Shown here: piece by piece, positions 49,027 to 57,102 of the stretch | How positions within the stretch are numbered: the stretch's first letter is position 1 | Layout: each line of letters starts with the position of its first letter | Assembly: GCA_963520725.1 (NCBI GenBank) | Contig: CAUQSG010000002.1 | Location: 1-64,000, forward strand | Length of the DNA stretch: 64,000 bases | Reading direction: 5' to 3' | Source of the DNA: JABCPE02 sp963520725 | GTDB lineage: Bacteria; Bacteroidota; Bacteroidia; Flavobacteriales; Weeksellaceae | Program-made: the position numbers and the translations under genes | Notes under the pieces: generated by a model | The model's database searches: none | The model's input: the letters and a program-made list of their open reading frames with translations, nothing else | Told to the model about the DNA's origin: nothing

Positions 49027-50013
49027 ATGAGAAAAGTAATCATGATGTTTGCCCTCGCTATGGGCATCGCAACTGCCAACGCGCAGGAAAACGTAACCGT
49101 TGAAACGACCAACGGAAGTGAAGAACTGACCTTGACAAAAGAGGTCTATCCGCAGAAGGAGGCGGACGGCGACCTGTATCACGGTCTGACGAGAAAGCTG
49201 GGCTTTGACCGCATGGTTCCCCCGCACGGCTTGGAAGTGACCTACGACAAGACCGTGCATGTCATCTTCCCGGCGGAGGTGCGCTATGTCGATTTAGGCT
49301 CGCCCGACCTGATTGCGGGCAAAGCCGACGGAGCGGAGAACGTCATCCGTGTGAAGGCTACCGTGAGGAATTTCCCGAACGAAACCAACATGTCCGTCAT
49401 CACGGAGGACGGGAGTTTCTACACCTTCAACGTGAAATACGCCGCCGAACCGCTGCTGCTCAACGTGGAGATGTGCGACTTCATCCATGACGGCGAGGCG
49501 GTGAACCGTCCGAACAACGCGCAGGAAATCTACCTGAAAGAATTAGGCAGCGAAAGTCCGATGCTGGTGCGCCTTATCATGAAGTCCATCCACAAGCAGA
49601 ACAAACGTGAGGTGAAGCATATCGGCTGCAAGCGTTTCGGCATCCAGTACCTTCTGAAAGGCATCTACACGCACAACGGGCTTCTGTATTTCCACACGGA
49701 AATCAAGAACCAGAGCAACGTGCCTTTCGATGTGGACTACATCACATGGAAAATCGTGGACAAGAAGGTGGCGAAGCGTACCGCCGTGCAGGAGCGTATC
49801 ATCCTGCCGCTCCGCGCGCAGAACTACGCCACGCTCGTGCCGGGCAAAAAAAGCGAACGCACGGTCTTCACGATGGCGAAGTTCACCATACCCGACGGCA
49901 AGTGCCTCGTGGTGGAGCTGAACGAGAAGAACGGCGGCCGTCACCAGTCCTTCGTGATCGAGAACGAGGACTTGGTGCGCGCCAATACCATCAACGAACT
50001 TCAAGTGCGCTGA
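49027..50013 (+). CDS. traN: TraN (VirB9-like) protein
   Basis: The 328-aa exported protein has a signal peptide (MRKVIMMFALAMGIATANAQ). The mature part includes DKTVHVIFPAEVRYVDLGSPDLIAGKADGAENVIRVKA, which resembles the N-terminal sheet of VirB9, and a C-terminal beta domain. DUF4138/TraN proteins form the outer ring of the transfer channel. A leader box directly precedes the ATG, and traO follows by 2 bp. Confidence 0.9.
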   Translation: MRKVIMMFALAMGIATANAQENVTVETTNGSEELTLTKEVYPQKEADGDLYHGLTRKLGFDRMVPPHGLEVTYDKTVHVIFPAEVRYVDLGSPDLIAGKADGAENVIRVKATVRNFPNETNMSVITEDGSFYTFNVKYAAEPLLLNVEMCDFIHDGEAVNRPNNAQEIYLKELGSESPMLVRLIMKSIHKQNKREVKHIGCKRFGIQYLLKGIYTHNGLLYFHTEIKNQSNVPFDVDYITWKIVDKKVAKRTAVQERIILPLRAQNYATLVPGKKSERTVFTMAKFTIPDGKCLVVELNEKNGGRHQSFVIENEDLVRANTINELQVR

Positions 50014-50015
50014 CC

Positions 50016-50591
50016 ATGAGAAAGTACATCGCAATAATCATCGCGTCGCTTGCCCTGTTCACGGGGCAGGCGCACGCCCAGCGATGCCTGCCGAAGATGC
50101 AGGGCATCGAGGTCAGGGCGAATCTGGCGGACGGCTTCAAACCCGGCGGCAACGACGGCGGGTACAGTTTCGGGGCGGCTCTCTCCACCTACACGAAGAA
50201 GGGGAACAAATGGGTGTTCGGAGGTGAGTATCTCCTGAAAAACAACCCGTACAAGGACACCGCCATACCTGTGGCGCAGTTCACGGCGGAAGGCGGCTAC
50301 TATTTCAAGATACTTTCCGATGCCCGTAAAATCGTGTTCGTCTATGCGGGGGCTTCGGCTCTCGCCGGGTATGAATCGGTGAATTGGGGCGAAAAAGTGC
50401 TGCATGACGGTTCGACACTGCACGACCGGGACGCCTTCATCTACGGCGGTGCGCTGACGCTCGATGTAGAGTTTTACGTGGCTGACCGTATCGCCCTGCT
50501 CGCCAACCTCCGGGAGCGTTGCCTGTGGGGTGGCGACACGAAGAAGTTCCATACCCAATTCGGGGTGGGCATCAAGTTCGTCATCAACTGA
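50016..50591 (+). CDS. traO: TraO outer-membrane-type protein
   Basis: The ATG at 50016 (MRKYIAIIIASLALFTGQAHAQ) gives 191 residues with a clear signal peptide. The remainder has alternating beta strands rich in aromatics (GYSFGAALSTYTKKGNKWVFGGEYLLKN ... FHTQFGVGIKFVIN), a small eight-stranded barrel pattern. TraO is a conserved Bacteroidota transfer gene; an outer-membrane anchor for the pore is inferred. Confidence 0.85.
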   Translation: MRKYIAIIIASLALFTGQAHAQRCLPKMQGIEVRANLADGFKPGGNDGGYSFGAALSTYTKKGNKWVFGGEYLLKNNPYKDTAIPVAQFTAEGGYYFKILSDARKIVFVYAGASALAGYESVNWGEKVLHDGSTLHDRDAFIYGGALTLDVEFYVADRIALLANLRERCLWGGDTKKFHTQFGVGIKFVIN

Positions 50592-50599
50592 CACGCGGC

Positions 50600-51472
50600 A
50601 TGGAACGGACGGATATAGACACCATGAGGCAAATATCCCTCGCGGACTTTCTCGCGCGGTTGGGGCATGAGCCTGTCCGAAGGAGCGGAAACGAACTTTG
50701 GTATCGTGCGCCGTACCGCAGTGAGCGCACGCCCTCTTTCCGTGTGAACGTGGCGAAACGGCTCTGGTACGACTTCGGTTTGGGCAAGGGCGGTGACATC
50801 TTCACGCTTGCCGGGGAGTTTGCCCGAAGCGGTGACTTCATGGCGCAGGCAAGATTCATAGCGGAAACCGCCCGTATGCCGTTTGTCGCATCGGAAAAGC
50901 CGTTGTTGTACCTGCCGGAACCGTCCGAACCTGCCTTTGAGGGGGTGGAAGCCGTCCCACTGCTCCGCTCACCATTAACAGAGTATCTGGCGGAACGGGG
51001 CATCCCTTATGCCGTTGCATCCCGTCACTGCTGCCGCTTGAACTACGGCGTGCGTGGAAAACGGTATTTCGCAATCGGTTTCCAGAACGTGGTTGGCGGC
51101 TATGAAATCCGGAGCCGTGATTTCAAGGGTTGCGTGCCGCCGAAGGATGTGTCGCTGGTCAAAATGGAAAGTTCTCCGACTGGCGTGTGCAGTTTATTTG
51201 AAGGATTTATGGACTTCCTTTCCGCTGCCACGCTTGGATTGGAAACAGGCGACAGCCTTGTGCTGAACTCCGTCGCCAACGTGGGTAAGGCGGTAAAACA
51301 CTTAGACGGGTACAGGCGCATCGACTGCTTCCTCGACCGTGACGAAGCCGGGCGGAGGACGCTGGAAGCCCTCAAAGGACACTACGGCGGACGTGTCTGT
51401 AACTGTTCCGCACTCTATGACGGTTGCAAGGACTTGAACGAGTATCTGCAACTGACAGCAAAAAAGAAATGA
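50600..51472 (+). CDS. traP: Primase-like protein TraP
   Basis: The 290-aa protein combines an N-terminal DnaG-type zinc-ribbon fold (ISLADFLARLGHEPVRRSGNELWYRAPYRSERTPSFRVN) with a Toprim domain (VCSLFEGFMDFLSAATLG; IDCFLDRDEAGRRTLEAL). The Cys and His zinc ligands usually found around the W-x-x-P segment are absent. DRDEAG supplies the acidic metal site. It would make primers on the transferred strand or act in an accessory way. It lies between traO and traQ in CTnDOT order. Confidence 0.87.
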   Translation: MERTDIDTMRQISLADFLARLGHEPVRRSGNELWYRAPYRSERTPSFRVNVAKRLWYDFGLGKGGDIFTLAGEFARSGDFMAQARFIAETARMPFVASEKPLLYLPEPSEPAFEGVEAVPLLRSPLTEYLAERGIPYAVASRHCCRLNYGVRGKRYFAIGFQNVVGGYEIRSRDFKGCVPPKDVSLVKMESSPTGVCSLFEGFMDFLSAATLGLETGDSLVLNSVANVGKAVKHLDGYRRIDCFLDRDEAGRRTLEALKGHYGGRVCNCSALYDGCKDLNEYLQLTAKKK

Positions 51473-51497
51473 ACAATAACTTAAAAATCAAAGGACA

Positions 51498-52001
51498 ATG
51501 AACATACTGAACAACAAGAACAAGAGAATATCCATCTTCAAGGCGTTGGCACTCTGCCTGTTCGCCGCCGTGTCGCTCACGCTCGCATCGTGTGACGATG
51601 ACATGGACATCCAGCAATCCTATCCGTTCACGGTGGAAACGATGCCCGTACCGAACAAGGTCACAAAGGGGCAGACGGTGGAAATCCGCTGTGAACTGAA
51701 AAGGACGGGCGATTACGCCAACACGCTCTACACCATCCGGTATTTCCAGTTCGAAGGGGAAGGCACGCTGAAAATGGCGGGCGGCATTACTTTTCTGCCC
51801 AATGACCGCTACCTGCTCGAAAACGAGAAGTTCCGGCTGTACTATACGGCTGAGGGCGACGAGGCGCACAACTTCATCGTGGTGGTGGAGGACAATTTCA
51901 AAAATTCCTACGAATTGGAATTTGACTTCAACAACCGGAACGTGAAGGACGACATTCAGACCGTCATCCCCATAGGCAATTACAAACCTCTGCCAAGATG
52001 A
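51498..52001 (+). CDS. traQ: DUF3872 lipoprotein TraQ
   Basis: The 167-aa protein has a signal peptide with lipobox LTLASCDD (Cys near residue 34). A beta-rich DUF3872 domain follows (YPFTVETMPVPNKVTKGQTVEIRCELKRTGDYANTLYTIRYFQFEGEGTL ... NFIVVVEDNFKNSYELEFDFNN), like an Ig/fibronectin fold. It is the last lettered tra gene. Its end overlaps the lysozyme gene by 4 bp (ATGA). Confidence 0.87.
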   Translation: MNILNNKNKRISIFKALALCLFAAVSLTLASCDDDMDIQQSYPFTVETMPVPNKVTKGQTVEIRCELKRTGDYANTLYTIRYFQFEGEGTLKMAGGITFLPNDRYLLENEKFRLYYTAEGDEAHNFIVVVEDNFKNSYELEFDFNNRNVKDDIQTVIPIGNYKPLPR

Positions 52002-52525
52002 TGCGTGTATTCATGGCTATCCTCTGTTCGCTGCTGGCGGTCTGCTCCGTGTCCGCACGGGACAGCCGTCGGAAGGGGACGGACAGGCAGGCGGCAATCT
52101 ACCGCCTGCCGCCTTTTGAGCGGGCGGTTCGCTGTACGAAGTATTTTGAAGGCTGGCACTCGGAGAAACACCACCCATACGTGGGCTGGGGTCATCAGGT
52201 GCAGCCGGGGGAAAGGTATTCGGCACGCACCATGACGAAGCGGCAGGCGGACGCACTCCTGCGGAAAGACTTGCGTAAGTTCTGCGCCATGTTCCGTAAG
52301 TTCGGGCGTGACAGTCTGCTCCTTGCCACGCTCGCCTACAATGTCGGTCCATACCGGCTTTTGGGGAGCGGGAAGATACCCAAAAGCACGCTGATCCGAA
52401 AATTGGAGGCGGGCGACAGGAACATTTACCGGGAATATATCGCTTTCTGCAACTACAAGGGGAAACGGCACGCCATGCTGCTCAAACGGAGAAAGGCGGA
52501 GTTTGCGCTGCTGTACATTCCGTAA
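51998..52525 (+). CDS. Phage-type lysozyme (GH24-like) of the tra operon
   Basis: The 175-aa protein has a signal peptide (VFMAILCSLLAVCSVSA). A lysozyme domain follows: catalytic Glu in CTKYFEGWHSEKHHPYVGWGHQ, then TKRQADALLRKDLRKF and TLAYNVGPYRLLGSGK. Such peptidoglycan hydrolases open the wall for the mating channel, as VirB1 does with a different fold. It is translationally coupled to traQ and ends the operon at a strong terminator. Confidence 0.85.
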   Translation: MMRVFMAILCSLLAVCSVSARDSRRKGTDRQAAIYRLPPFERAVRCTKYFEGWHSEKHHPYVGWGHQVQPGERYSARTMTKRQADALLRKDLRKFCAMFRKFGRDSLLLATLAYNVGPYRLLGSGKIPKSTLIRKLEAGDRNIYREYIAFCNYKGKRHAMLLKRRKAEFALLYIP

Positions 52526-52546
52526 CATGGCAAATGCCTGACAAAT

Positions 52547-52588
52547 GAAACTCCGATGAAGCCGCAACTTCATCGGAGTTTCCGCTTT
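52547..52588 (+). terminator. Terminator of the tra operon
   Basis: A perfect 14-bp stem (GAAACTCCGATGAA / TTCATCGGAGTTTC) with an 8-nt loop is followed by CGCTTTT. It lies between the lysozyme gene and the convergent leftward operon and may serve both. Confidence 0.85.
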
Positions 52589-52810
52589 TCATACATTCGG
52601 GATTTTTCCTTTGCCGATTACTTCACCGTCCCTGCAATGCTCTATGATGCCGGGCGAAAATCCCATCTCCCCGATTGCGATATGCCGGATATACTCCACA
52701 TATTCCTGACCTTGAAAAATCCTGCCCGTGAGGTTTTTGAAAATCATCCTTATGCTTGTTCCGTCATCGCTGTGCAGGATGATTTTTCCGTTCTGTCTGA
52801 TTTCTTCCAT
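52589..52810 (-). CDS. Small hypothetical protein
   Basis: The 73-aa product (MEEIRQNGKIILHSDDG ...) has alternating short strands and a GFSPGIIEHCRDGEVIGKGK end. No family is recognised. It is the last gene in the leftward run and is separated from the previous gene by a 117-bp gap holding an 11-bp inverted repeat, so it may be expressed separately. Confidence 0.5.
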   Translation of the reverse strand: MEEIRQNGKIILHSDDGTSIRMIFKNLTGRIFQGQEYVEYIRHIAIGEMGFSPGIIEHCRDGEVIGKGKIPNV

Positions 52811-52864
52811 GATTGAAACTTGTTTTTGTGAATACTATCGTAGATTGGGACAGCGGTTTCTTTG

Positions 52865-52906
52865 CTACTTTCTTTGTCCGCCGTCATGCTCACCGAAAGA
52901 AAGTAG
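52865..52906. repeat. 11-bp inverted repeat in the leftward operon
   Basis: CTACTTTCTTT (52865-52875) and AAAGAAAGTAG (52896-52906) form a perfect stem with a 20-nt loop. No T-run follows on either strand, so it is more likely an operator or RNA processing/stability hairpin than a terminator. Confidence 0.6.
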
Positions 52907-52927
52907 GGCGGCTTTGTCCGCCGCCAC

Positions 52928-53236
52928 TCAAAAATGGGTGTAGAGTCCTGTTACCATCGTGAACATTTCTTCCAGCATATCGCAATATATGCCATCGTGT
53001 GTTTCGATGTCCTTCGTCTTGCACTCGAATGTCTTTTTGCTGAACGTCCTGCGGTAGAAACGCATATTGTAGAGGTCTAAGCCGGCATCGTAGATGATGT
53101 CAAGGCGGTTGGCACTCGTCTTGTTCCTCGCAAGGCTCATGCGCAGTCCGTTACCCATATCTATAAAGTCCTTGCTTCCCGTCATGGCGGCAAAGCGTCT
53201 GCCGCCTATCTGCTGTAAAATAGTCTTCGCTATCAT
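52928..53236 (-). CDS. Hypothetical protein of conjugative elements
   Basis: The 102-aa product has a basic, mixed alpha/beta composition (TILQQIGGRRFAAMTGSKDFIDMGNGLRMSLARNKTSANRLDIIYDAG) and ends EMFTMVTGLYTHF. The phrase GSKDF followed by L-x-M-x-L-x-R-N-K looks like a small nucleic-acid-interacting fold seen in anti-restriction-neighbour genes, but I cannot assign a family. It is in the leftward pcf operon, 45 bp after its neighbour. Confidence 0.55.
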   Translation of the reverse strand: MIAKTILQQIGGRRFAAMTGSKDFIDMGNGLRMSLARNKTSANRLDIIYDAGLDLYNMRFYRRTFSKKTFECKTKDIETHDGIYCDMLEEMFTMVTGLYTHF

Positions 53237-53281
53237 GCTTTTCTTGGTTGTAGGTTGGCGGTGCGGACACCGCCAACTTGT

Positions 53282-53527
53282 TTAACATTCTGTTATCTCG
53301 GCAATGGGTGTGTTTCGTTTCAACCATTCCATCAGGCACTCCATATTGTACTCGCTTGTGATGACTGCCGTATGGCTGTTGATGGCGGTAAACCTGCTGC
53401 TCTCGTAGTCGTCTATCCACCCTTTTAGGGTATCAACTCCCCACGCTTCGGCATCGTCAAAGATGCCGTCCAATACTTTGATAGGCTCACTGAACTTCAC
53501 TATCAGCGTTTGATAGGCTGCGTTCAT
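53282..53527 (-). CDS. Small hypothetical protein
   Basis: The ATG at 53527 (MNAAYQTLIVKF) overlaps the stop of the DUF3873 gene by 4 bp, which fixes the start. The 81-aa product is acidic (VLDGIFDDAEAWGVDTLKGWIDDYESS) with no recognised family. Coupled translation suggests it works with the DUF3873 protein. Confidence 0.55.
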   Translation of the reverse strand: MNAAYQTLIVKFSEPIKVLDGIFDDAEAWGVDTLKGWIDDYESSRFTAINSHTAVITSEYNMECLMEWLKRNTPIAEITEC

Positions 53528-53757
53528 CGTCTGTCCTCCTTTCCTTCCTTTGCCGTGAGCCACTCATCCCGTGCTTCTCGGCACTCGTCCAATGTGGGTT
53601 TGACACAAGAGAACAACTCTCCGTCTGTGGGGTGGCGGTAGTCGTACTGCACAAGTGTCCGCTTGCGTCTGCCGATACCTAATTGGAAACGCTCGTATTT
53701 CTCCGTACCTGCTTCCGTGCAGGTGCTTACTCCGTTGATGGTCATCCGTGTTGCCAT
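53524..53757 (-). CDS. DUF3873 protein
   Basis: The 77-aa protein MATRMTINGVSTCTEAGTEKYERF ... RTLVQYDYRHPTDGELFSCVKPTLDECREARDEWL matches the DUF3873 pattern of Bacteroides conjugative elements. It is a small beta-rich protein with two conserved Cys, of unknown function. It lies 20 bp after the 85-aa gene and overlaps the following gene by 4 bp. Confidence 0.72.
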   Translation of the reverse strand: MATRMTINGVSTCTEAGTEKYERFQLGIGRRKRTLVQYDYRHPTDGELFSCVKPTLDECREARDEWLTAKEGKEDRR

Positions 53758-53777
53758 AATCGTTGATTTTAGGGTGG

Positions 53778-54035
53778 TTAAAAATGTACTGACAAAACTC
53801 TGTTCTTCATCACCATTTCGGGGTCGCTCGTGTAGCGTTGGTGCAGGTAGAAATGGTGGGAACCGAAGCCGTAAAGGAAAAACCTGTCAAGTCCGTGCTT
53901 CTCGGCAAAGTTCTTTACACTCCGTCTTAACTGCTCCTCACTCGTTGCAAGAGTGAGGAGGTTCACAAATTCAAGGAACATCGTGGGGATTTTATCGTCC
54001 CACAGACAAACCATGCTTTCAATTTTTACTTCCAT
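53778..54035 (-). CDS. Small hypothetical protein
   Basis: The 85-aa product (MEVKIESMVCLWDDKIPTMFLEFVNLLTLATSEEQLRRSV ... FFLYGFGSHHFYLHQRYTSDPEMV) has a Gly-Ser-His-His loop and a helical middle. No family is recognised. It is placed 24 bp after pcfJ in the leftward operon. Confidence 0.55.
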   Translation of the reverse strand: MEVKIESMVCLWDDKIPTMFLEFVNLLTLATSEEQLRRSVKNFAEKHGLDRFFLYGFGSHHFYLHQRYTSDPEMVMKNRVLSVHF

Positions 54036-54059
54036 ACTATTGGGTATTATAGGTTGATA

Positions 54060-55349
54060 CTATGCCGCTTCCATCCGCTGGCGGATAAGGTTCACGTTGC
54101 TGTTCACAAGGTTTACAATGCGGTCGTGGTACTCGGTATTGGAATTGTGCAAGCCACGACTTTGCACCACTTCCAATGTCTTCAAGGAAACCTCCACCGT
54201 TTCTATGCGCTTGCCGTCAATGGTAGCGGATAGGATAAGAGAGTTCTTTTCAAGGAAATAGGAGTTGGAAAACACGCAATGGTGCAGTTCCGTCCCTTCC
54301 GCTGCAAACTCCGCAACGCTCTCCAACACACGCACCTGCAAAGTGCCGTCCGTGAAGGCGATGCCGAAGAATATGCCTTTGAGTTTGCGGTATGCCTTCT
54401 CGTGTTTCTTCGCTTGGCGGATGCGTTCCTCCAACTTCTTGCGTTCTATCTCCTTGTTGCGCTTGTGCATAAGTCTGTCGTGTTCGGCTTTGAGGTCGGA
54501 GGGACAGACGTACTTCGGGCTGTTCGTGTCCTTGCCGAAATGCCGCAGGAGGTCTATGGTGTCACGCCACATGGAGCCGTCAGCAATGGTGTAGCCGTTG
54601 CGGATACATATCTTTACGGATGCCCAATACCTCTCTATGTCAAAGGAACTGCGGATATAGTGGCGCAACATGGGGTATTGCCCTGCCTTCAACAGCGTTT
54701 CGGCTCGGCTGTCGGAAAGGATAGCCGTGAAAAGGTCGTAAGGCAGTATGTTGTGGTATTCGCCATTGAAGCCGTTGCGTTTCAGTTCGGGTATGAAACG
54801 CTGTCGGGGATAGGTGCAGACGGGGTTTATATCGTATGCACGGAGTTTGTTGTTCTTGCGTACCTCCATGTCGCTGTATTCCGCCCATAGGTCGTAGTAA
54901 AGTATGGACATTCCACGCAGTCGGGCAATGGTGACGGTTGTGCCTTTGGGCGAAATCCACCTTTGCACCACTTCATAAATGGAATACCCGGCTGCCTGCC
55001 CTGCCTTGTATTGGGACTTGACGAAGAAGAAGCGTATCACTTGGTACTGCTTGCAGGTGGTGATGATGCAGAAATACTCGTTCTCGCTGAACACGCTCTT
55101 TCGGGTGCGCAACGCTTCCAACTCCATGCCGCAATGCGGGCAGGTGCATCCGCAAACGGTGTCCGCAAGGTTGTGTTCACTCCTCCACGAATGTCCGCAC
55201 TCGGTGCAGATGTTCGTGCCGTCCGCCCTCTTGATGGCGTAATGTTTGAAGCAATGGCGGAAAGCGTAAGCCCTCTGTGTGGCGGTCAATTTCGGCAGTC
55301 GCTCGCTCAATCGTGCGACTTCCTGCTGTATGGGTGTTCTCGGTTTCAT
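54060..55349 (-). CDS. pcfJ: PcfJ-like protein
   Basis: The ATG at 55349 (MKPRTPIQQEVARL) follows the pcfK stop by 2 bp; a longer frame from 55535 overlaps pcfK. The 429-aa protein has an N-terminal Cys-rich zinc-binding region (NICTECGHSW ... VCGCTCPHCGMELEAL). The PcfJ domain follows (AEGTELHHCVFSNSYFLEKNSLILSATIDGKRIETVEVSL ... VQSRGLHNSN). PcfJ is named from enterococcal plasmid pCF10, and the domain recurs on mobile elements. Function is unknown; the GTELHHCV and QSRGLHN motifs look catalytic or nucleotide-binding. Confidence 0.82.
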   Translation of the reverse strand: MKPRTPIQQEVARLSERLPKLTATQRAYAFRHCFKHYAIKRADGTNICTECGHSWRSEHNLADTVCGCTCPHCGMELEALRTRKSVFSENEYFCIITTCKQYQVIRFFFVKSQYKAGQAAGYSIYEVVQRWISPKGTTVTIARLRGMSILYYDLWAEYSDMEVRKNNKLRAYDINPVCTYPRQRFIPELKRNGFNGEYHNILPYDLFTAILSDSRAETLLKAGQYPMLRHYIRSSFDIERYWASVKICIRNGYTIADGSMWRDTIDLLRHFGKDTNSPKYVCPSDLKAEHDRLMHKRNKEIERKKLEERIRQAKKHEKAYRKLKGIFFGIAFTDGTLQVRVLESVAEFAAEGTELHHCVFSNSYFLEKNSLILSATIDGKRIETVEVSLKTLEVVQSRGLHNSNTEYHDRIVNLVNSNVNLIRQRMEAA

Positions 55350-55351
55350 AA

Positions 55352-55774
55352 TCAGAAATTGAATAGGTTGGGTTGTTGTACTTCTTGTGCGGTCGCTTTG
55401 GTGGCGGTTCTCGGCTTGCTGCGGTTCTGCAACTTGCGGAGTTCCTCCTCTTGGTATCTGCGGACTGCGTTCTGCCGTGCTTCCGCCTTTTCCTCTGCCG
55501 TGAGTTCCACAACGTGGTTCACCGCCACTTGGCACTGAATGGGCTTGCCTACCTCTATCTCGTTCTCGTCATAGTAGTGGACGGCTTGCCCGAATATCTC
55601 CCCGTCCGTGAAGCCGTTGCAACCGCTCCGCTGCACGTAGTTGAGAATGTAGGTGACACAATCGTCTATGTTCTTGGCAGGGTTGCGGTAGTTCCTCGCA
55701 AAGAGCGTATCTTCCGCTGCACGCTGCTCCAGATACATCTGTATCGTTCTCTTGAAATGTTCTGTTCCTTTCAT
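55352..55774 (-). CDS. pcfK: PcfK-like protein
   Basis: The 140-aa protein matches the PcfK family: FKRTIQMYLEQRAAEDTLFARNYRNPAKNIDDCVTYILNYVQRSGCNGFTDGEIFGQAVHYYDE, with an acidic and Lys/Arg-rich C-terminus ending QQPNLFNF, a Bacteroidota clamp-binding-like end. It always precedes pcfJ, here by 2 bp. The Q-x-N-L-F-x-F end might bind the DNA sliding clamp (inference). Confidence 0.82.
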   Translation of the reverse strand: MKGTEHFKRTIQMYLEQRAAEDTLFARNYRNPAKNIDDCVTYILNYVQRSGCNGFTDGEIFGQAVHYYDENEIEVGKPIQCQVAVNHVVELTAEEKAEARQNAVRRYQEEELRKLQNRSKPRTATKATAQEVQQPNLFNF

Positions 55775-55787
55775 ATCGCTGTCTTTT

Positions 55788-56009
55788 TTAGATTGTCTGT
55801 TTCAGTATTTCTCTCCAATAGGTCGGCTCTACCTCGCTCAGAAGGAAGTCTGTAAAGTCCCTCCGTGCGTCCTTGTTCAGTTCTCGGTAGAGTTCACGGA
55901 ACACGGATATGTTGCCGTTGATGTACGTTTCCACCATGTACACGAAGATGTTGTCCACCTCGTAGTATCTGCACTGCTGCGCTGCCGTTTTGCTGCTTCT
56001 CTTTGCCAT
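55788..56009 (-). CDS. Small hypothetical protein
   Basis: The ATG at 56009 (MAKRSSKTAAQQ) gives 73 residues with YYEVDNIFVYMVETYINGNISVFRELYRELNKDARRDFTDFLLSEVEP, an all-helical fold. It lies 13 bp before pcfK and 11 bp after the membrane-protein gene, so it belongs to the same operon. Similar short proteins precede pcfK in related elements; function unknown. Confidence 0.6.
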   Translation of the reverse strand: MAKRSSKTAAQQCRYYEVDNIFVYMVETYINGNISVFRELYRELNKDARRDFTDFLLSEVEPTYWREILKQTI

Positions 56010-56020
56010 GTCAGTAGGGG

Positions 56021-56236
56021 TTAAAGGGTGAATAACCAAAGGATGAAGCCGAAGAAGGCAATAGTGGAAAGGATAGCCACGATTACACCTATCGCCACTC
56101 GGAACACTCCGTTTACAATCTCTCTAATAATGCCCCAAAAGATGCCGAACATCCCGAAGGCGGTGCGTACCATCAAGCCGCATATCGCAAGCCCTATGTA
56201 CTGCGCCATTTGTCTGAAATTTGCCGTTGCCGTCAT
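56021..56236 (-). CDS. Small two-helix membrane protein
   Basis: The 71-aa product has two hydrophobic helices (YIGLAICGLMVRTAFGMFGIFWGII and VFRVAIGVIVAILSTIAFFGFILWLF). It is the first gene of the leftward pcf operon. No family is recognised; location in the inner membrane follows from sequence. Its promoter must lie in the adjacent gene-free right end. Confidence 0.55.
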   Translation of the reverse strand: MTATANFRQMAQYIGLAICGLMVRTAFGMFGIFWGIIREIVNGVFRVAIGVIVAILSTIAFFGFILWLFTL

Positions 56237-56670
56237 ATCTTCGCTGTTTTTGATTTTTTTGTTTTTTAATGCGGATTCAAGAGCTGAGGGAGTTGAGTTT
56301 CAAACTATCTTATCTGCCTCTCGTTTATCCGACATTTTTTTTATGCGTCTTTCTGTCGCATCGGTCGTTTTCGTTTCGGGTGCTTGAAAAGGTAGGGATT
56401 AGGGAATGCAAGGTTTTTCGGGAAAAATACTACCCGCAGGGCTGGAGATTTTTTCCGAAAACAGGAGGCTTGACCTTGCATTCCCGTCCAATCCCGGAAT
56501 TACCTTTGCGCCCAGAACGGAAATGACTATCTGATGCGGCTCACTGAAAGACGCGAAAATGGAGGTAAACGGAAGTGGAGGCAGATTGGACAGGAAAACT
56601 TCAAAAGAGAAATCCGTAAAAAAGGGAAAACGCCAAAAGGAAAAGGGACATAGCCGGAGGCGTGAAACCG

Positions 56671-56757
56671 GGCAAACCACCGGCAAGGAAGTATGATTTT
56701 ATATGTCTGGCCGAGCGTGTACGGTCGGACGGATAAAATCATTCTTCCCGGTTTGCC
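56671..56757. repeat. 87-bp imperfect inverted repeat
   Basis: GGCAAAC/GTTTGCC at the outside, ATGATTTTAT/ATAAAATCAT in the middle and GTCTGGCCG/CGGTCGGAC inside pair across a GAGCGTGTA-sized centre. As RNA it would form a long hairpin. No T-run follows. Confidence 0.6.
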
Positions 56758-56966
56758 TGCCGTGTGTGACGGCTTGTTCCATTTATGGATCGGGCGGTCA
56801 GACACGGCTTTCCGCTTACGGCTCAAAGGAACAGTGGAAAAAGAAAAATCGTCAGAAACCCGTAAAAGCACCTCTTTGGCATAAGCACAAAAGAAATGGG
56901 CCTTGCATCATTAGTCTAAACTGTTGTTTAGGCGTGAGGCAAAGCCCTTTTCTCCGCTTATGCGTA

Positions 56967-57013
56967 GTCGGCATACGTTCGACCAAAATCCTTTTGGGCG
57001 ATGGTGTGCCGAC
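56967..57013. repeat. 47-bp inverted repeat near the right end
   Basis: GTCGGCATAC (56967-56976) pairs with GTGTGCCGAC (57004-57013), with CCAAAA/TTTTGG nested inside. Confidence 0.6.
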
Positions 57014-57059
57014 GGACAAAACCGCTTTTACGGAAAAACTTGTATGAGAAGAAAAAATT

Positions 57060-57092
57060 AGGGAGATTCATTTCAAAATCTCCCGTTTTATT
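57060..57092. terminator. Terminator near the right end
   Basis: GGGAGATT and AATCTCCC form an 8-bp stem with an 8-nt loop, flanked by AAAAAATTA on the left and GTTTTATT on the right, so it could stop transcripts from both sides and insulate host and element. Confidence 0.7.
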
Positions 57093-57102
57093 GTTACTTT
57101 TG

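Larger units (their letters stand above)
56237..57060. other. Gene-free right-end region of the element
   Basis: The 0.8-kb stretch has no convincing gene; short open frames such as 56693-56884 look random. It contains two large inverted repeats (56671-56757 and 56967-57013) and probably the promoter of the leftward operon. It may encode structured RNA or serve as integrase/excisionase binding region. Confidence 0.55.
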
